The notes beneath the pieces are model-generated. The model did not search any database. It was given only the letters and a program-made list of their open reading frames with translations, and was not told the DNA's origin. Shown in pieces: positions 24,632 through 31,130 of a stretch of DNA of 31,130 nucleotides. Every line of letters begins with the position of its first letter. Position 1 is the stretch's first letter. The position numbers and the translations under genes are program-made. Location of the stretch: positions 1 through 31,130 of the forward strand of contig JASLEF010000039.1 of assembly GCA_030151245.1 (NCBI GenBank), written 5' to 3'. This DNA comes from Ignatzschineria sp. GTDB taxonomy: Bacteria > Pseudomonadota > Gammaproteobacteria > Cardiobacteriales > Wohlfahrtiimonadaceae.

Positions 24632-25243
24632 ATGAGTCACTTAAAAATTTTGCTAGCATCACGATCTCCACGTCGCCGGGAGTTGTTAGAGCAGCTCGCG
24701 ATCGATTATGAGAGTGTTGATGTTGAGATCGACGAGTCGGTACGATCCCCCATCATGCCGGAAGTTTATGTGAAAGAGATGTCAGAGAAAAAAGCTGTCA
24801 AGGCACTCAGTGAGTTCAATCACCTTGTCACTGATAGACACCTTCTTTTAACAGCGGATACAACGTTAAGCTATGCCGGTAAAATTATTGGAAAACCTGA
24901 AAATCAGGCGCATTTTTTTGATATTATGCGAACATTATCGAATAAGACGCATACCGTATTTTCAGCCTTAACATTGGTGGGAAAGCAGAATGGGAAAGAG
25001 CGTTTTGTCACAATGTTAAGTGAGAGTAGAGTCACTTTTTCCATTTTACCTGAAACATTTATTCAAAATTATTGGGCAAGCGGTGAACCTTGCGATAAAG
25101 CAGGGGGATATGCCATTCAAGGAATGATGGCAGGTTATATACAATCTATTAGTGGTAGTTATTCAGGCATTATGGGATTGCCGTTATTTGAGCTTCGTAA
25201 AGCATTGGAAGAGTTTGATTATTTCTTGATGAGCGAAGTATGA
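24632..25243 (+). CDS. maf: Maf-family nucleoside triphosphate pyrophosphatase (YhdE-like)
   Basis: This 203-residue cytosolic protein belongs to the Maf/HAM1-like house-cleaning enzymes that hydrolyse non-canonical or pyrimidine NTPs (YhdE: dTTP/UTP) to NMP and pyrophosphate. Motifs: LLASRSPRRRELL (7-19), the catalytic aspartate in LTADTTLS, GKIIGKP, the conserved SGEPCDKAGGYAIQG, and a closing GSYSGIMGLP. I chose ATG 24632, as MSHLKILLASRSPRR matches the family start. The in-frame ATG at 24614 adds six residues and has no better ribosome site. The split between YhdE (dTTP/UTP) and YceF (m7GTP) types is not certain; the EPCDKAGGY region favours YhdE. It is preceded by the bamE terminator, so it starts a new unit. 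Confidence 0.92.
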   Translation: MSHLKILLASRSPRRRELLEQLAIDYESVDVEIDESVRSPIMPEVYVKEMSEKKAVKALSEFNHLVTDRHLLLTADTTLSYAGKIIGKPENQAHFFDIMRTLSNKTHTVFSALTLVGKQNGKERFVTMLSESRVTFSILPETFIQNYWASGEPCDKAGGYAIQGMMAGYIQSISGSYSGIMGLPLFELRKALEEFDYFLMSEV

Positions 25244-25327
25244 TATTTATATGATTTGATAATATCAAATCACCCTATTTTTAAATCTTACAATGAAAAG
25301 TGCAGATAACATTAATAAGGATGGCAC

Positions 25328-26578
25328 TTGGTATCCAATATGAATTCATTAGATGATAAAAAAGAGTTAGAAAAGAGTTCTAAAATGAAAGATATAGCAA
25401 GGGATGTGAATGATCGTGGATCATTAGAAACACCCCTTGATGCGCCATTACTTTATAATGATGTTGTGATTGATGCTTCTGAGCTTGATCATGAACTTGA
25501 TTTCAAGGTGGAAGAGCTCGATAAAGTAGAAGAAGAATTAGCACCATTTAATGCTAATGAATTGATGCAAGAGTTAAAGGATGAGACTGACTTTATAGCG
25601 ATTCCTTCGATTCATGCAGATCAAAAGGTGTTGGAAGCACGGCAAGAACCAGTGTTATCTAATGGTGAAAAGTCTTCAGCAGTAGAACATTTTGCGGCAG
25701 TAGATGATGAAGATGTGATCGCTGCTACCGTAGAGAATGATGATGAGACGGAAGCAGAAGCTCCGCCTAAAAAGAGACGAAAAGGGAGCGTGTTGGGTAT
25801 GGGATGGTTCCAAGGTTTTAATCTGTTTATCTGTGGTGTAATTTTTGTGGGATTAGCAATATTCTCTTATTTTATTTTTGGGGAGCGACCACTTTATACC
25901 GGAAAGCTCCCGAAATATGTAGTTATTGAGAATGAGGACTTAGGTTCGATGGGTGCTTTAAATCCCGCGATCCCAGAGGAAGAGCGACAAGCTTATATCT
26001 ATGTGCCGAAAGTTGAGCGTAAGGATGATGGGCATATTTTACAAGATAAACCGGTATTAGATTCAGATGTTCAAGAAGCACGAATTACTAAAGTGGAGTT
26101 ACAAAGTGGTAATGATTCCTCATCAGAGGCTCAAGTTAGTGTTGAGACGGAGGAGGCGCCAGGATTAACCCTTCTTTCTGTAGATCATAATGCAGATGGT
26201 ATTTCTCGCGAGGATTTAGCATTAGCAGAAGATTTTATTCAACAAGCTGAGATTGCATTTATGCAAGGGAACTATGTCGGTATTGATGAAGATGATGCTT
26301 ACTACTTCTACCAAAAAGCTTTAGAGTTAGATAAAAAGAATCGTCAGGCAGAGCAAGGATTAGCATCTATTGCCGATATTTATTATCGAAGTGCTTATGA
26401 TGCTTTTACTTATGGCAATATCGATATCGCAAATCAATATTTAATGATCGGGTTAAAGGTGGCACCTAATCATCGACCTTTGTTAGAGTTAGAGCGCCGT
26501 ATGGAGCAGCAACTAGATGCGCCTGTCTCTAATGGTTTCAATAACAGTGATAATGTTGGTGGATTTGAGTTTAACTAA
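25328..26578 (+). CDS. Unrecognised bitopic membrane protein with periplasmic TPR-like domain
   Basis: This is a 416-residue protein I do not recognise. A strongly acidic cytoplasmic N-terminus (1-145, many D and E) ends in PPKKRRKG, a positive-inside stop. One membrane helix follows (about 164-184: FNLFICGVIFVGLAIFSYFIFG), then a linker and a periplasmic helical region (about 292-390). The helical pairs QAEIAFMQGNY...AYYFYQKALELDKKNRQAEQGLA and AYDAFTYGNIDIANQYLMIGLKVAPNHRPLLELE read as TPR or Sel1-like repeats. The C-terminus is N/G/F-rich. Start: TTG 25328 has AAGGA 6 bp upstream. ATG 25340 has a proper codon but the site is then too far, so I favour TTG, with modest certainty. Possible scaffold in envelope or division assembly; no pathway evidence. 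Confidence 0.75.
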   Translation: MVSNMNSLDDKKELEKSSKMKDIARDVNDRGSLETPLDAPLLYNDVVIDASELDHELDFKVEELDKVEEELAPFNANELMQELKDETDFIAIPSIHADQKVLEARQEPVLSNGEKSSAVEHFAAVDDEDVIAATVENDDETEAEAPPKKRRKGSVLGMGWFQGFNLFICGVIFVGLAIFSYFIFGERPLYTGKLPKYVVIENEDLGSMGALNPAIPEEERQAYIYVPKVERKDDGHILQDKPVLDSDVQEARITKVELQSGNDSSSEAQVSVETEEAPGLTLLSVDHNADGISREDLALAEDFIQQAEIAFMQGNYVGIDEDDAYYFYQKALELDKKNRQAEQGLASIADIYYRSAYDAFTYGNIDIANQYLMIGLKVAPNHRPLLELERRMEQQLDAPVSNGFNNSDNVGGFEFN

Positions 26579-26626
26579 GTAGCTCTTTAGGTTAGAGTTT
26601 CCTTAGATTACTCTTGTTTGAGAAAG

Positions 26627-26656
26627 AGATCTTATAAAGTATAAGGTCTTTTTTTA
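26627..26656 (+). terminator. Rho-independent terminator after the TPR-like gene
   Basis: AGATCTTATA (26627-26636) pairs with TATAAGGTCT (26640-26649), with one G-U pair and a three-base loop, followed by seven T residues. Confidence 0.85.
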
Positions 26657-27060
26657 TGTCATGATGATCAGTGAAACAGGTCATGCAGCTATTGTGAAAT
26701 TAATTTGAAGACTGATTAGTGAAAAGTTTTTTAAAGACCTACATATGGTTGGGAATGGCAGAATTTGAGTATTGTGATGTAACTAATATGGCCGATATTC
26801 TTCAAGCGAAATAATGAATCTACGATTTGAATGTACCGATCTCATATGCTTAACTCTGCATAGTATTGCAAGAAGTGAGTCCATGTCGGAAAAGTCGCTG
26901 TGATAAGGGAAGAAAGATTGTTGTTGGGCAGTTATCGGGTCTCATGTAGATCTATTTAATACAAGATTATTATAAAACCCACAAGAGAAAGTGTAAGTGT
27001 CTGGGAGTATTGAGATCAATATTAATTGTAGTAAAAAAGATAATACAAAAAGACAATAAA

Positions 27061-27083
27061 AAAGCTTCCTTTTAGGAAGCTTT
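27061..27083 (-). terminator. Rho-independent terminator of ftsY
   Basis: A ten-base arm AAAGCTTCCT (27061-27070) pairs with AGGAAGCTTT (27074-27083). On the minus strand it is followed by a T run (the A run at 27058-27060 and beyond). It lies 25 bp past the ftsY stop. Confidence 0.85.
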
Positions 27084-27107
27084 AAATTACCTAACTCATA
27101 GGACCGT

Positions 27108-28778
27108 TTATGAGGTTTTATCGGTAGAAATTAGTGCATCAACAAATTCACTAGAGTCAAAAGGGCGGAGATCATCGATGCTTTCTCCTACACCAATGAA
27201 GCGAATAGGGATATTAAGCTCTTCAGCAATAGCAAAGATAATTCCTCCCTTTGCTGTTCCATCGAGTTTAGTGAATGTAATACCTGAAAGTGGCACTGTA
27301 GTATTGAATTGACGCGCTTGATTCAACGCATTTTGCCCTGTAGATGCATCTACAACTAACATGACCTCATGTGGTGCTGTTTCATCATGGCGTTTAATAA
27401 CGCGGTTAATTTTCGCTAATTCTTGCATTAAACCTGAGTCGGTATGTAGACGTCCTGCGGTATCGGCGATGAGGATATCTACTTTACGTGATTTTGCCGA
27501 TTCCATAGCATCAAAAATGACAGAGGCAGGATCCGCTCCCTCTTTTTGTGAAATAACCGGAATCTTATTACGCTCACCCCAGATCTCTAGCTGTTCAACT
27601 GCTGCAGCACGGAAAGTATCGCCGGCAGCTAACATGACAGATTTACCTTCCGCTTGGAATTTTTTTGCAAGTTTACCAATAGTGGTTGTTTTACCTACTC
27701 CATTAACCCCGATCATGAGAATGACATAAGGTTTATGATTTGTGTCGATCACTAAAGGTTTTGATACCGGTTCTAAGATATCCTTCATTTGGACTTTAAG
27801 TGCCGCAAATAATTCATCCACATTCGAGAGTGATTTGCGAGAAACAGAATCCCGAATGCTTGTTAGCATCTGTTCAGTGACATTGATGCCCACATCTGCC
27901 ATTAAGAGGCGAGTTTCAAGCTCTTCGAGAATTTCTTCATTAATCTCTTTTTTACCTAGGAAAAGGTCAGCAATTCCCTCAGTCAGGCTATTACGAGTTT
28001 TGCTAAGCTTATTGCTCAATCTTGCAAAAAAACCAGTCTTTTTCTGTGGTTTTTCCTGTAGAACTTCGGAGGATTTAGCGGCTTCAACTTCTGTTTCAAT
28101 GAGAGTCTCTTCTGTAGCGACTTCTACCTCGGGTTCAGAGATTAGCTCTGTAGTTGGCTCTTCTGTAAGCGCGGTAGTTTCAATAATCCGAGCTTCTGTT
28201 GGTGTGTCTGTTGCTGCGAGATGCATTGTATCAGCGGCGATCACTTCTGCCTTAGCATCCTGGGCAATCTCTTCAATTAAAGGATGCTGAGCTTTACTGT
28301 TTACCTCAGCCTCTTCATGAGATTTTGTTATTACTGTGTCGGCTTCATGAATTTCTTCGGCGGTGGCAGGGAGAGTTGAAGTTTCGGCTAAATGCGCGTG
28401 GCCCGCTTCGATCTCTGCTTTTGCTTCTTGCGCAACTTCATCAATAAAATGATGCTGAGAATGAATGGCTTCTTCAGATTTTGTCGGTTTTTCTGGAATA
28501 AATGACTCATGAACCTCTTCCGTCACTGCCTCAATGACCTTTTCAGAAATGTGTTCGACACTCTCTTCTACAGCGTTCTGTGCGGTGACTTCATCAGCTG
28601 TTTTTGCCGGGATTCCTGGCGCAGAAGAATCCACCGGAATCGCTTTCGGTTCATCATGTGTCAGTGTTTCAGGAATTTCGGTCTCTGATGCGGTTTCTAC
28701 GACCTCAACTTGTGCGGGCTCATCTTTCTTTTTGCCACCAAATAATCTGCCAAACCAACTTTTTTTCTTCTCAGCCAT
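27108..28778 (-). CDS. ftsY: Signal recognition particle receptor FtsY
   Basis: This 556-residue GTPase (E. coli 497) docks ribosome-SRP complexes at the inner membrane. The N-terminus MAEKKKSWFGRLFGGKKK is the first membrane-targeting helix. An acidic A domain spans about 19-245 and contains two related blocks (109-131 and 165-190). A second amphipathic targeting segment follows (KTGFFARLSNKLSKTRNSL, 247-265), then the four-helix N domain (about 268-345). G domain: G1 GVNGVGKTT (357-365), DTFRAAAVEQL (387-397), G3 ADTAGRLHT (438-446), G4 TKLDGTAKGG (503-512). All GTPase and SRP-contact motifs are intact. The start is ATG 28776-28778. The extra length is all in the A domain. No ftsE/ftsX or rsmD neighbour is present; ftsY stands alone, divergent from the tRNAs. 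Confidence 0.97.
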   Translation of the reverse strand: MAEKKKSWFGRLFGGKKKDEPAQVEVVETASETEIPETLTHDEPKAIPVDSSAPGIPAKTADEVTAQNAVEESVEHISEKVIEAVTEEVHESFIPEKPTKSEEAIHSQHHFIDEVAQEAKAEIEAGHAHLAETSTLPATAEEIHEADTVITKSHEEAEVNSKAQHPLIEEIAQDAKAEVIAADTMHLAATDTPTEARIIETTALTEEPTTELISEPEVEVATEETLIETEVEAAKSSEVLQEKPQKKTGFFARLSNKLSKTRNSLTEGIADLFLGKKEINEEILEELETRLLMADVGINVTEQMLTSIRDSVSRKSLSNVDELFAALKVQMKDILEPVSKPLVIDTNHKPYVILMIGVNGVGKTTTIGKLAKKFQAEGKSVMLAAGDTFRAAAVEQLEIWGERNKIPVISQKEGADPASVIFDAMESAKSRKVDILIADTAGRLHTDSGLMQELAKINRVIKRHDETAPHEVMLVVDASTGQNALNQARQFNTTVPLSGITFTKLDGTAKGGIIFAIAEELNIPIRFIGVGESIDDLRPFDSSEFVDALISTDKTS

Positions 28779-28937
28779 AATTTTTTATCTTTTTAAATGA
28801 GGACAATTGTTCAAGTTAAAATTCAATGGATATTCTATCAGTTTATCGTGAAGTTTGCTCTTTAGCTTCTTTGTGGTACTCTTAGTAACGGCTCCGGTCT
28901 ACAAGTGACTAATTATTAGCAAATTGATAAATAGTAC

Positions 28938-28966
28938 TTGTCAAAGCAGAGTTAATATTGCATTAT
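28938..28966 (+). promoter_or_regulatory. Candidate promoter of the tRNA pair
   Basis: TTGTCA (28938-28943) and CATTAT (28961-28966) are 17 bp apart, placing transcription start near 28973, just before tRNA-Val. The -35 is good, the -10 fair. Confidence 0.5.
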
Positions 28967-28980
28967 ATGCATCTTGCTTC

Positions 28981-29057
28981 AGGCGTATAGCTCAGTTGGT
29001 TAGAGCGCCACCTTGACATGGTGGAGGTCGTTGGTTCGAATCCAATTACGCCTACCA
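28981..29057 (+). tRNA. tRNA-Val (anticodon GAC)
   Basis: This is a complete cloverleaf of 77 nt. The acceptor AGGCGTA pairs with TACGCCT, with discriminator A and genomic CCA. The D arm is TAGCTCAGTTGGTTAGAGC. The anticodon stem CCACC/GGTGG encloses TTGACAT (anticodon GAC), and the T arm is GTTGGTTCGAATCCAAT. Confidence 0.96.
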
Positions 29058-29065
29058 GATTTTTA

Positions 29066-29142
29066 GGGCCTTTAGCTCAGTTGGTTAGAGCTCTCGACTC
29101 ATAATCGAGCGGTCGCTGGTTCGAGCCCAGCAAGGCCCACCA
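29066..29142 (+). tRNA. tRNA with CAU anticodon, probably tRNA-Ile2 (lysidine-modified)
   Basis: This is a complete 77-nt cloverleaf. The acceptor GGGCCTT pairs with AAGGCCC, discriminator A, genomic CCA. The anticodon stem CTCGA/TCGAG encloses CTCATAA (anticodon CAT), and the T stem is GCTGG/CCAGC. The C4-G69 and C5-G68 acceptor pairs, and a T stem like E. coli ileX, fit a TilS substrate reading AUA. E. coli elongator tRNA-Met has U4 and A5. Initiator Met is excluded because the first pair is matched (G1-C72). Elongator Met remains possible. It lies 8 bp after tRNA-Val, in the same transcript. Confidence 0.9.
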
Positions 29143-29156
29143 CGACTAAAGGTCAG

Positions 29157-29187
29157 AAAGCCCCGTATCATTGATACGGGGCTTTTT
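29157..29187 (+). terminator. Rho-independent terminator of the tRNA operon
   Basis: AAAGCCCCGTATCA (29157-29170) is followed at 29172 by its reverse complement and a T run, 15 bp after the second tRNA. This is a very stable GC-rich stem. Confidence 0.92.
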
Positions 29188-29421
29188 CGTTGGTTGAAGC
29201 GATTTTAAAAGAAATTTTTCTATATCTCACCATCTCATTTGAGCGGATGAAATCTTATCACAGAATTTTGTAACAGATTTATTCTATAAAAATAGAGAGT
29301 AGTCTGTTTTTAGGGGAATCAAATCATAGTGATAGTTGAGTTTTTTCTGAAAGATCGGTGATGACTGCTTTGAAGAGGTTGTATTCTTTGTAGAATGAGA
29401 CACTTTTATGGGTTAAATAAG

Positions 29422-29901
29422 CTACCTAAAATCATTAAAAGTACTCGTATCAAAATCATAATACCGTTCTAGAATCTGGATAGTTGATTGTTGTCCGTCA
29501 ATATTTAGAGAATGCACTTTAAGCGGTGCGCCGTAATCATCTAATGAATCGAGATAAGTGTTTAAGCTCGGTTCATTTTTTTTGTGCGTGAAGAAGAGTA
29601 GGAGATCGTGATGTTGTTTGGTGCTTGTTTCAATGCCGGCGATTTCTTCTGGATATGCAAATAGAGAGATATGGTATGTTTCCGGCATTTCAATATCGGT
29701 ATTACTTTCGATAATCGTGATGCTATTGCCGGCATTTTTAGCAATGTGTTGTTGATTAAGATTTTGAAACTGCTGATTGATGATCTCTGTGAGGCAGGTT
29801 GTGAGATCTATCGTGGTCATTTTGCATTGGTTTAATCTCTCTTGAACCGTTAGGTTGCTAAAGAGATGAGAAAGCATCGGCTGGAATGAGGTATTAAGCA
29901 T
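29422..29901 (-). CDS. Hypothetical protein (159 aa)
   Basis: I do not recognise this protein. It has 159 residues, no signal peptide or membrane segment, and a mixed alpha/beta pattern. A helical N-terminal half (MLNTSFQPMLSHLFSNLTVQERLNQ, then CLTEIINQQFQNLNQQH) leads into alternating strands (SITIIE, YHISLFAYP, LLLFFTHKK, LKVHSLN, STIQILERYYDF). It is probably cytosolic. The start is the ATG at 29899-29901, with only a weak AAGAAT site upstream. Codon use and the absence of a longer frame on the other strand support it being real. It lies between the tRNA operon, which it faces, and the yddG-like gene, from which it diverges, with no obvious partners. Confidence 0.6.
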   Translation of the reverse strand: MLNTSFQPMLSHLFSNLTVQERLNQCKMTTIDLTTCLTEIINQQFQNLNQQHIAKNAGNSITIIESNTDIEMPETYHISLFAYPEEIAGIETSTKQHHDLLLFFTHKKNEPSLNTYLDSLDDYGAPLKVHSLNIDGQQSTIQILERYYDFDTSTFNDFR

Positions 29902-30189
29902 TGTTTAATCTATTCTTAAAGAAGGGAATGATTAGCATAACAGAGGCGAGAAGGGGATGGGAAGCCTATCGTACGACATTGAGGAATCGTGGAGATTTAC
30001 TCTTTGTTATATTTTTTTAAATAATTTGTAAAAAATACATCATTTAGGAGTATGATAGCGAAGTTCAAAAGGCGGTGATGGCGATGATTTCTCGCAAAGC
30101 CTTTGAATTATCAGGAGTTACTATTTTTTTAGAGTCATCTTGCGATTACGAAGTGATAACGGGATGGCTTTTTGTGTTGGGATAAATTC

Positions 30190-31092
30190 ATGGATAGAAA
30201 TAGAGCGACATTAATCGGATTATCGGCGATTATTTTGTGGAGTTCGATGATTGGGCTGATTAAGGTTGTGAGTGGTTATTTTGGAGCGATTGGGGGTGCG
30301 GCGTTAATCTATACATTTTCTACGCTACTTTTGCTCTCTACCGTAGGAATGACGAAGCTAAAGGGTTTTCCGAAGCGTTATCTAATTTATGGGAGCTTGC
30401 TGTTTATTGGTTATGAGCTCTGTTTATCTCTATCCATCGGGTTATCGAAATCACCAAGACAAGCGATAGAGGCGGGGATGCTCAATTATTTGTGGCCGAC
30501 TTTTACCATTGTCGCGAGCGTTCTGTTTAATAAACAGCGAGCCTCGTGGTTGATGATTCCCGGCGTGATGATTTCGATTGTAGGGATTGTTTGGGTGTTA
30601 GGGGGAGAAGAAGGGTTCAATCCGGAGGTGATGTTGGTGAACTTTAAAGAGAATCCGGTGAGTTATCTCTTAGCGTTTACTGGTGCTGTGATCTGGGCGG
30701 CATATTGCGTGGTCACGGCGCGCTTAGCGAAGGGATATAATGCAGTAACGCTCTTCTTTATACTTGTGAGTATCACGCTTTGGGTACAATATTTGGTGCT
30801 TTATGGCTTAGATTTCTCCGGTTTAGAATTTAGTTGGCAATCTATTACGGCGCTCTTTTTTACATGCTTTGCCTTAGGAATTGGTTATGCCGCATGGAAT
30901 ACCGGTATTTTACATGGCAGTGTCATTGCGCTAGCGACCGCCTCTTACTTTACGCCCATTTTATCGACGCTCTTTTCCTCAGTGCTATTAGGAGAAGTGC
31001 TATCGTTTAGTTTCTGGCAAGGGGTGGGATTGGTCTGTGTTGGTTCGATCTGCTGTTTCTTTGCGACAAAGAGATATCGTTACGGTGGTTAG
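30190..31092 (+). CDS. yddG: Aromatic amino-acid/drug exporter YddG (DMT/EamA family)
   Basis: This 300-residue inner-membrane protein (E. coli YddG 293) has ten predicted helices in two EamA repeats. The match to YddG runs through the whole length: RATLIGLSAIILWSSMIGLI, GGAALIYTFS, YGSLLFIGYELCLSLSIG, QAIEAGMLNYLWPTFTI, IVWVLGGEEG, IWAAYCVVTARLAKG, YAAWNTGILHGSV and SYFTPILSTL through LSFSFWQG. YddG exports aromatic amino acids, threonine-type substrates and some toxic compounds such as paraquat. The start is ATG 30190 with GGGA about 8 bp upstream; the longer frame from the TTG at 30172 is not needed. It stands alone and diverges from the 159-residue gene across 288 bp. The window ends 38 bp after the stop. 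Confidence 0.95.
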   Translation: MDRNRATLIGLSAIILWSSMIGLIKVVSGYFGAIGGAALIYTFSTLLLLSTVGMTKLKGFPKRYLIYGSLLFIGYELCLSLSIGLSKSPRQAIEAGMLNYLWPTFTIVASVLFNKQRASWLMIPGVMISIVGIVWVLGGEEGFNPEVMLVNFKENPVSYLLAFTGAVIWAAYCVVTARLAKGYNAVTLFFILVSITLWVQYLVLYGLDFSGLEFSWQSITALFFTCFALGIGYAAWNTGILHGSVIALATASYFTPILSTLFSSVLLGEVLSFSFWQGVGLVCVGSICCFFATKRYRYGG

Positions 31093-31130
31093 CACAATGG
31101 TGGGCTAATGATCCGATAAGCTTGGGATGA

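Larger units (their letters stand above)
26579..27107. other. Intergenic region between the TPR-like gene and ftsY
   Basis: This 529-bp spacer lies between converging genes and is closed by a terminator at each end (26627-26656 and 27061-27083). The middle 400 bp hold no gene I can support. The longest readable frame is about 31 codons (GTG AAA AGT TTT near 26720, to a TAA near 26815), with no good ribosome site. It may be decayed sequence. Confidence 0.5.

Noticed and set aside
27361..28290. Long frames antisense to ftsY (122 and 182 residues)
   Set aside because: They are mirror frames of a strongly conserved gene, rich in Ser and Arg, with no ribosome site of note.
1..31130. CRISPR arrays, insertion sequences, phage or toxin-antitoxin genes
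   Set aside because: I saw no regularly spaced long repeats, transposase or integrase motifs, or paired small toxin/antitoxin frames in the window.

Overview
This window looks like ordinary chromosome from an AT-rich gammaproteobacterium. The com/hof–aroK–aroB–damX gene order, two enteric-type OppA proteins, YddG, Uup, BamE and FtsY all fit that placement. My guess at lineage (inference only) is a host-associated genus near Ignatzschineria/Wohlfahrtiimonas/Cardiobacteriales. I found no phage, IS element, CRISPR array or rRNA.

Layout. At 1-2763 is the 3' part of a large Sel1-repeat gene, followed by a terminator. At 3063-4716 are a DUF485-like small membrane protein and an ActP-like sodium/solute symporter that lacks its first membrane helix. 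This pair converges on, and overlaps by 30 bp, a MocR-type (GntR-HTH plus aminotransferase-fold) regulator at 4687-6030. The regulator diverges from pdxS (6502-7353) across a 471-bp spacer holding a near-perfect 21-bp inverted repeat and four 12-bp tandem repeats. No pdxT is present. At 7538-7693 a 51-residue lipoprotein gene lies on the minus strand with a long, structured leader. asmA (minus) and a YbaK-type aminoacyl-tRNA deacylase (plus) then diverge. Two tandem oppA paralogues (11481-15305) stand without oppBCDF.

The centre (15884-21843) is a compact version of the hofMNOPQ/comA-E–aroK–aroB–damX locus. It has a PilN-like protein, a single protein that appears to join PilO-like and PilP-like parts, a short ComE/HofQ-type secretin, shikimate kinase, 3-dehydroquinate synthase, and a DamX-like ATPase without a SPOR domain. 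No pilM/hofM/comA is visible. A 37-bp direct repeat (33/37 identical) lies on each side of this block.

The right third carries uup, bamE, a Maf nucleotide pyrophosphatase, an unrecognised bitopic TPR-like protein, ftsY (minus), tRNA-Val(GAC) plus a CAU-anticodon tRNA (probably Ile2), an unrecognised 159-residue protein (minus), and a YddG-type amino-acid exporter.

No single new defence or mobile system is evident. The points most worth a second look are the rearranged pilus/competence operon, the pdxS control region, the helix-less symporter and the structured leader of the small lipoprotein gene.
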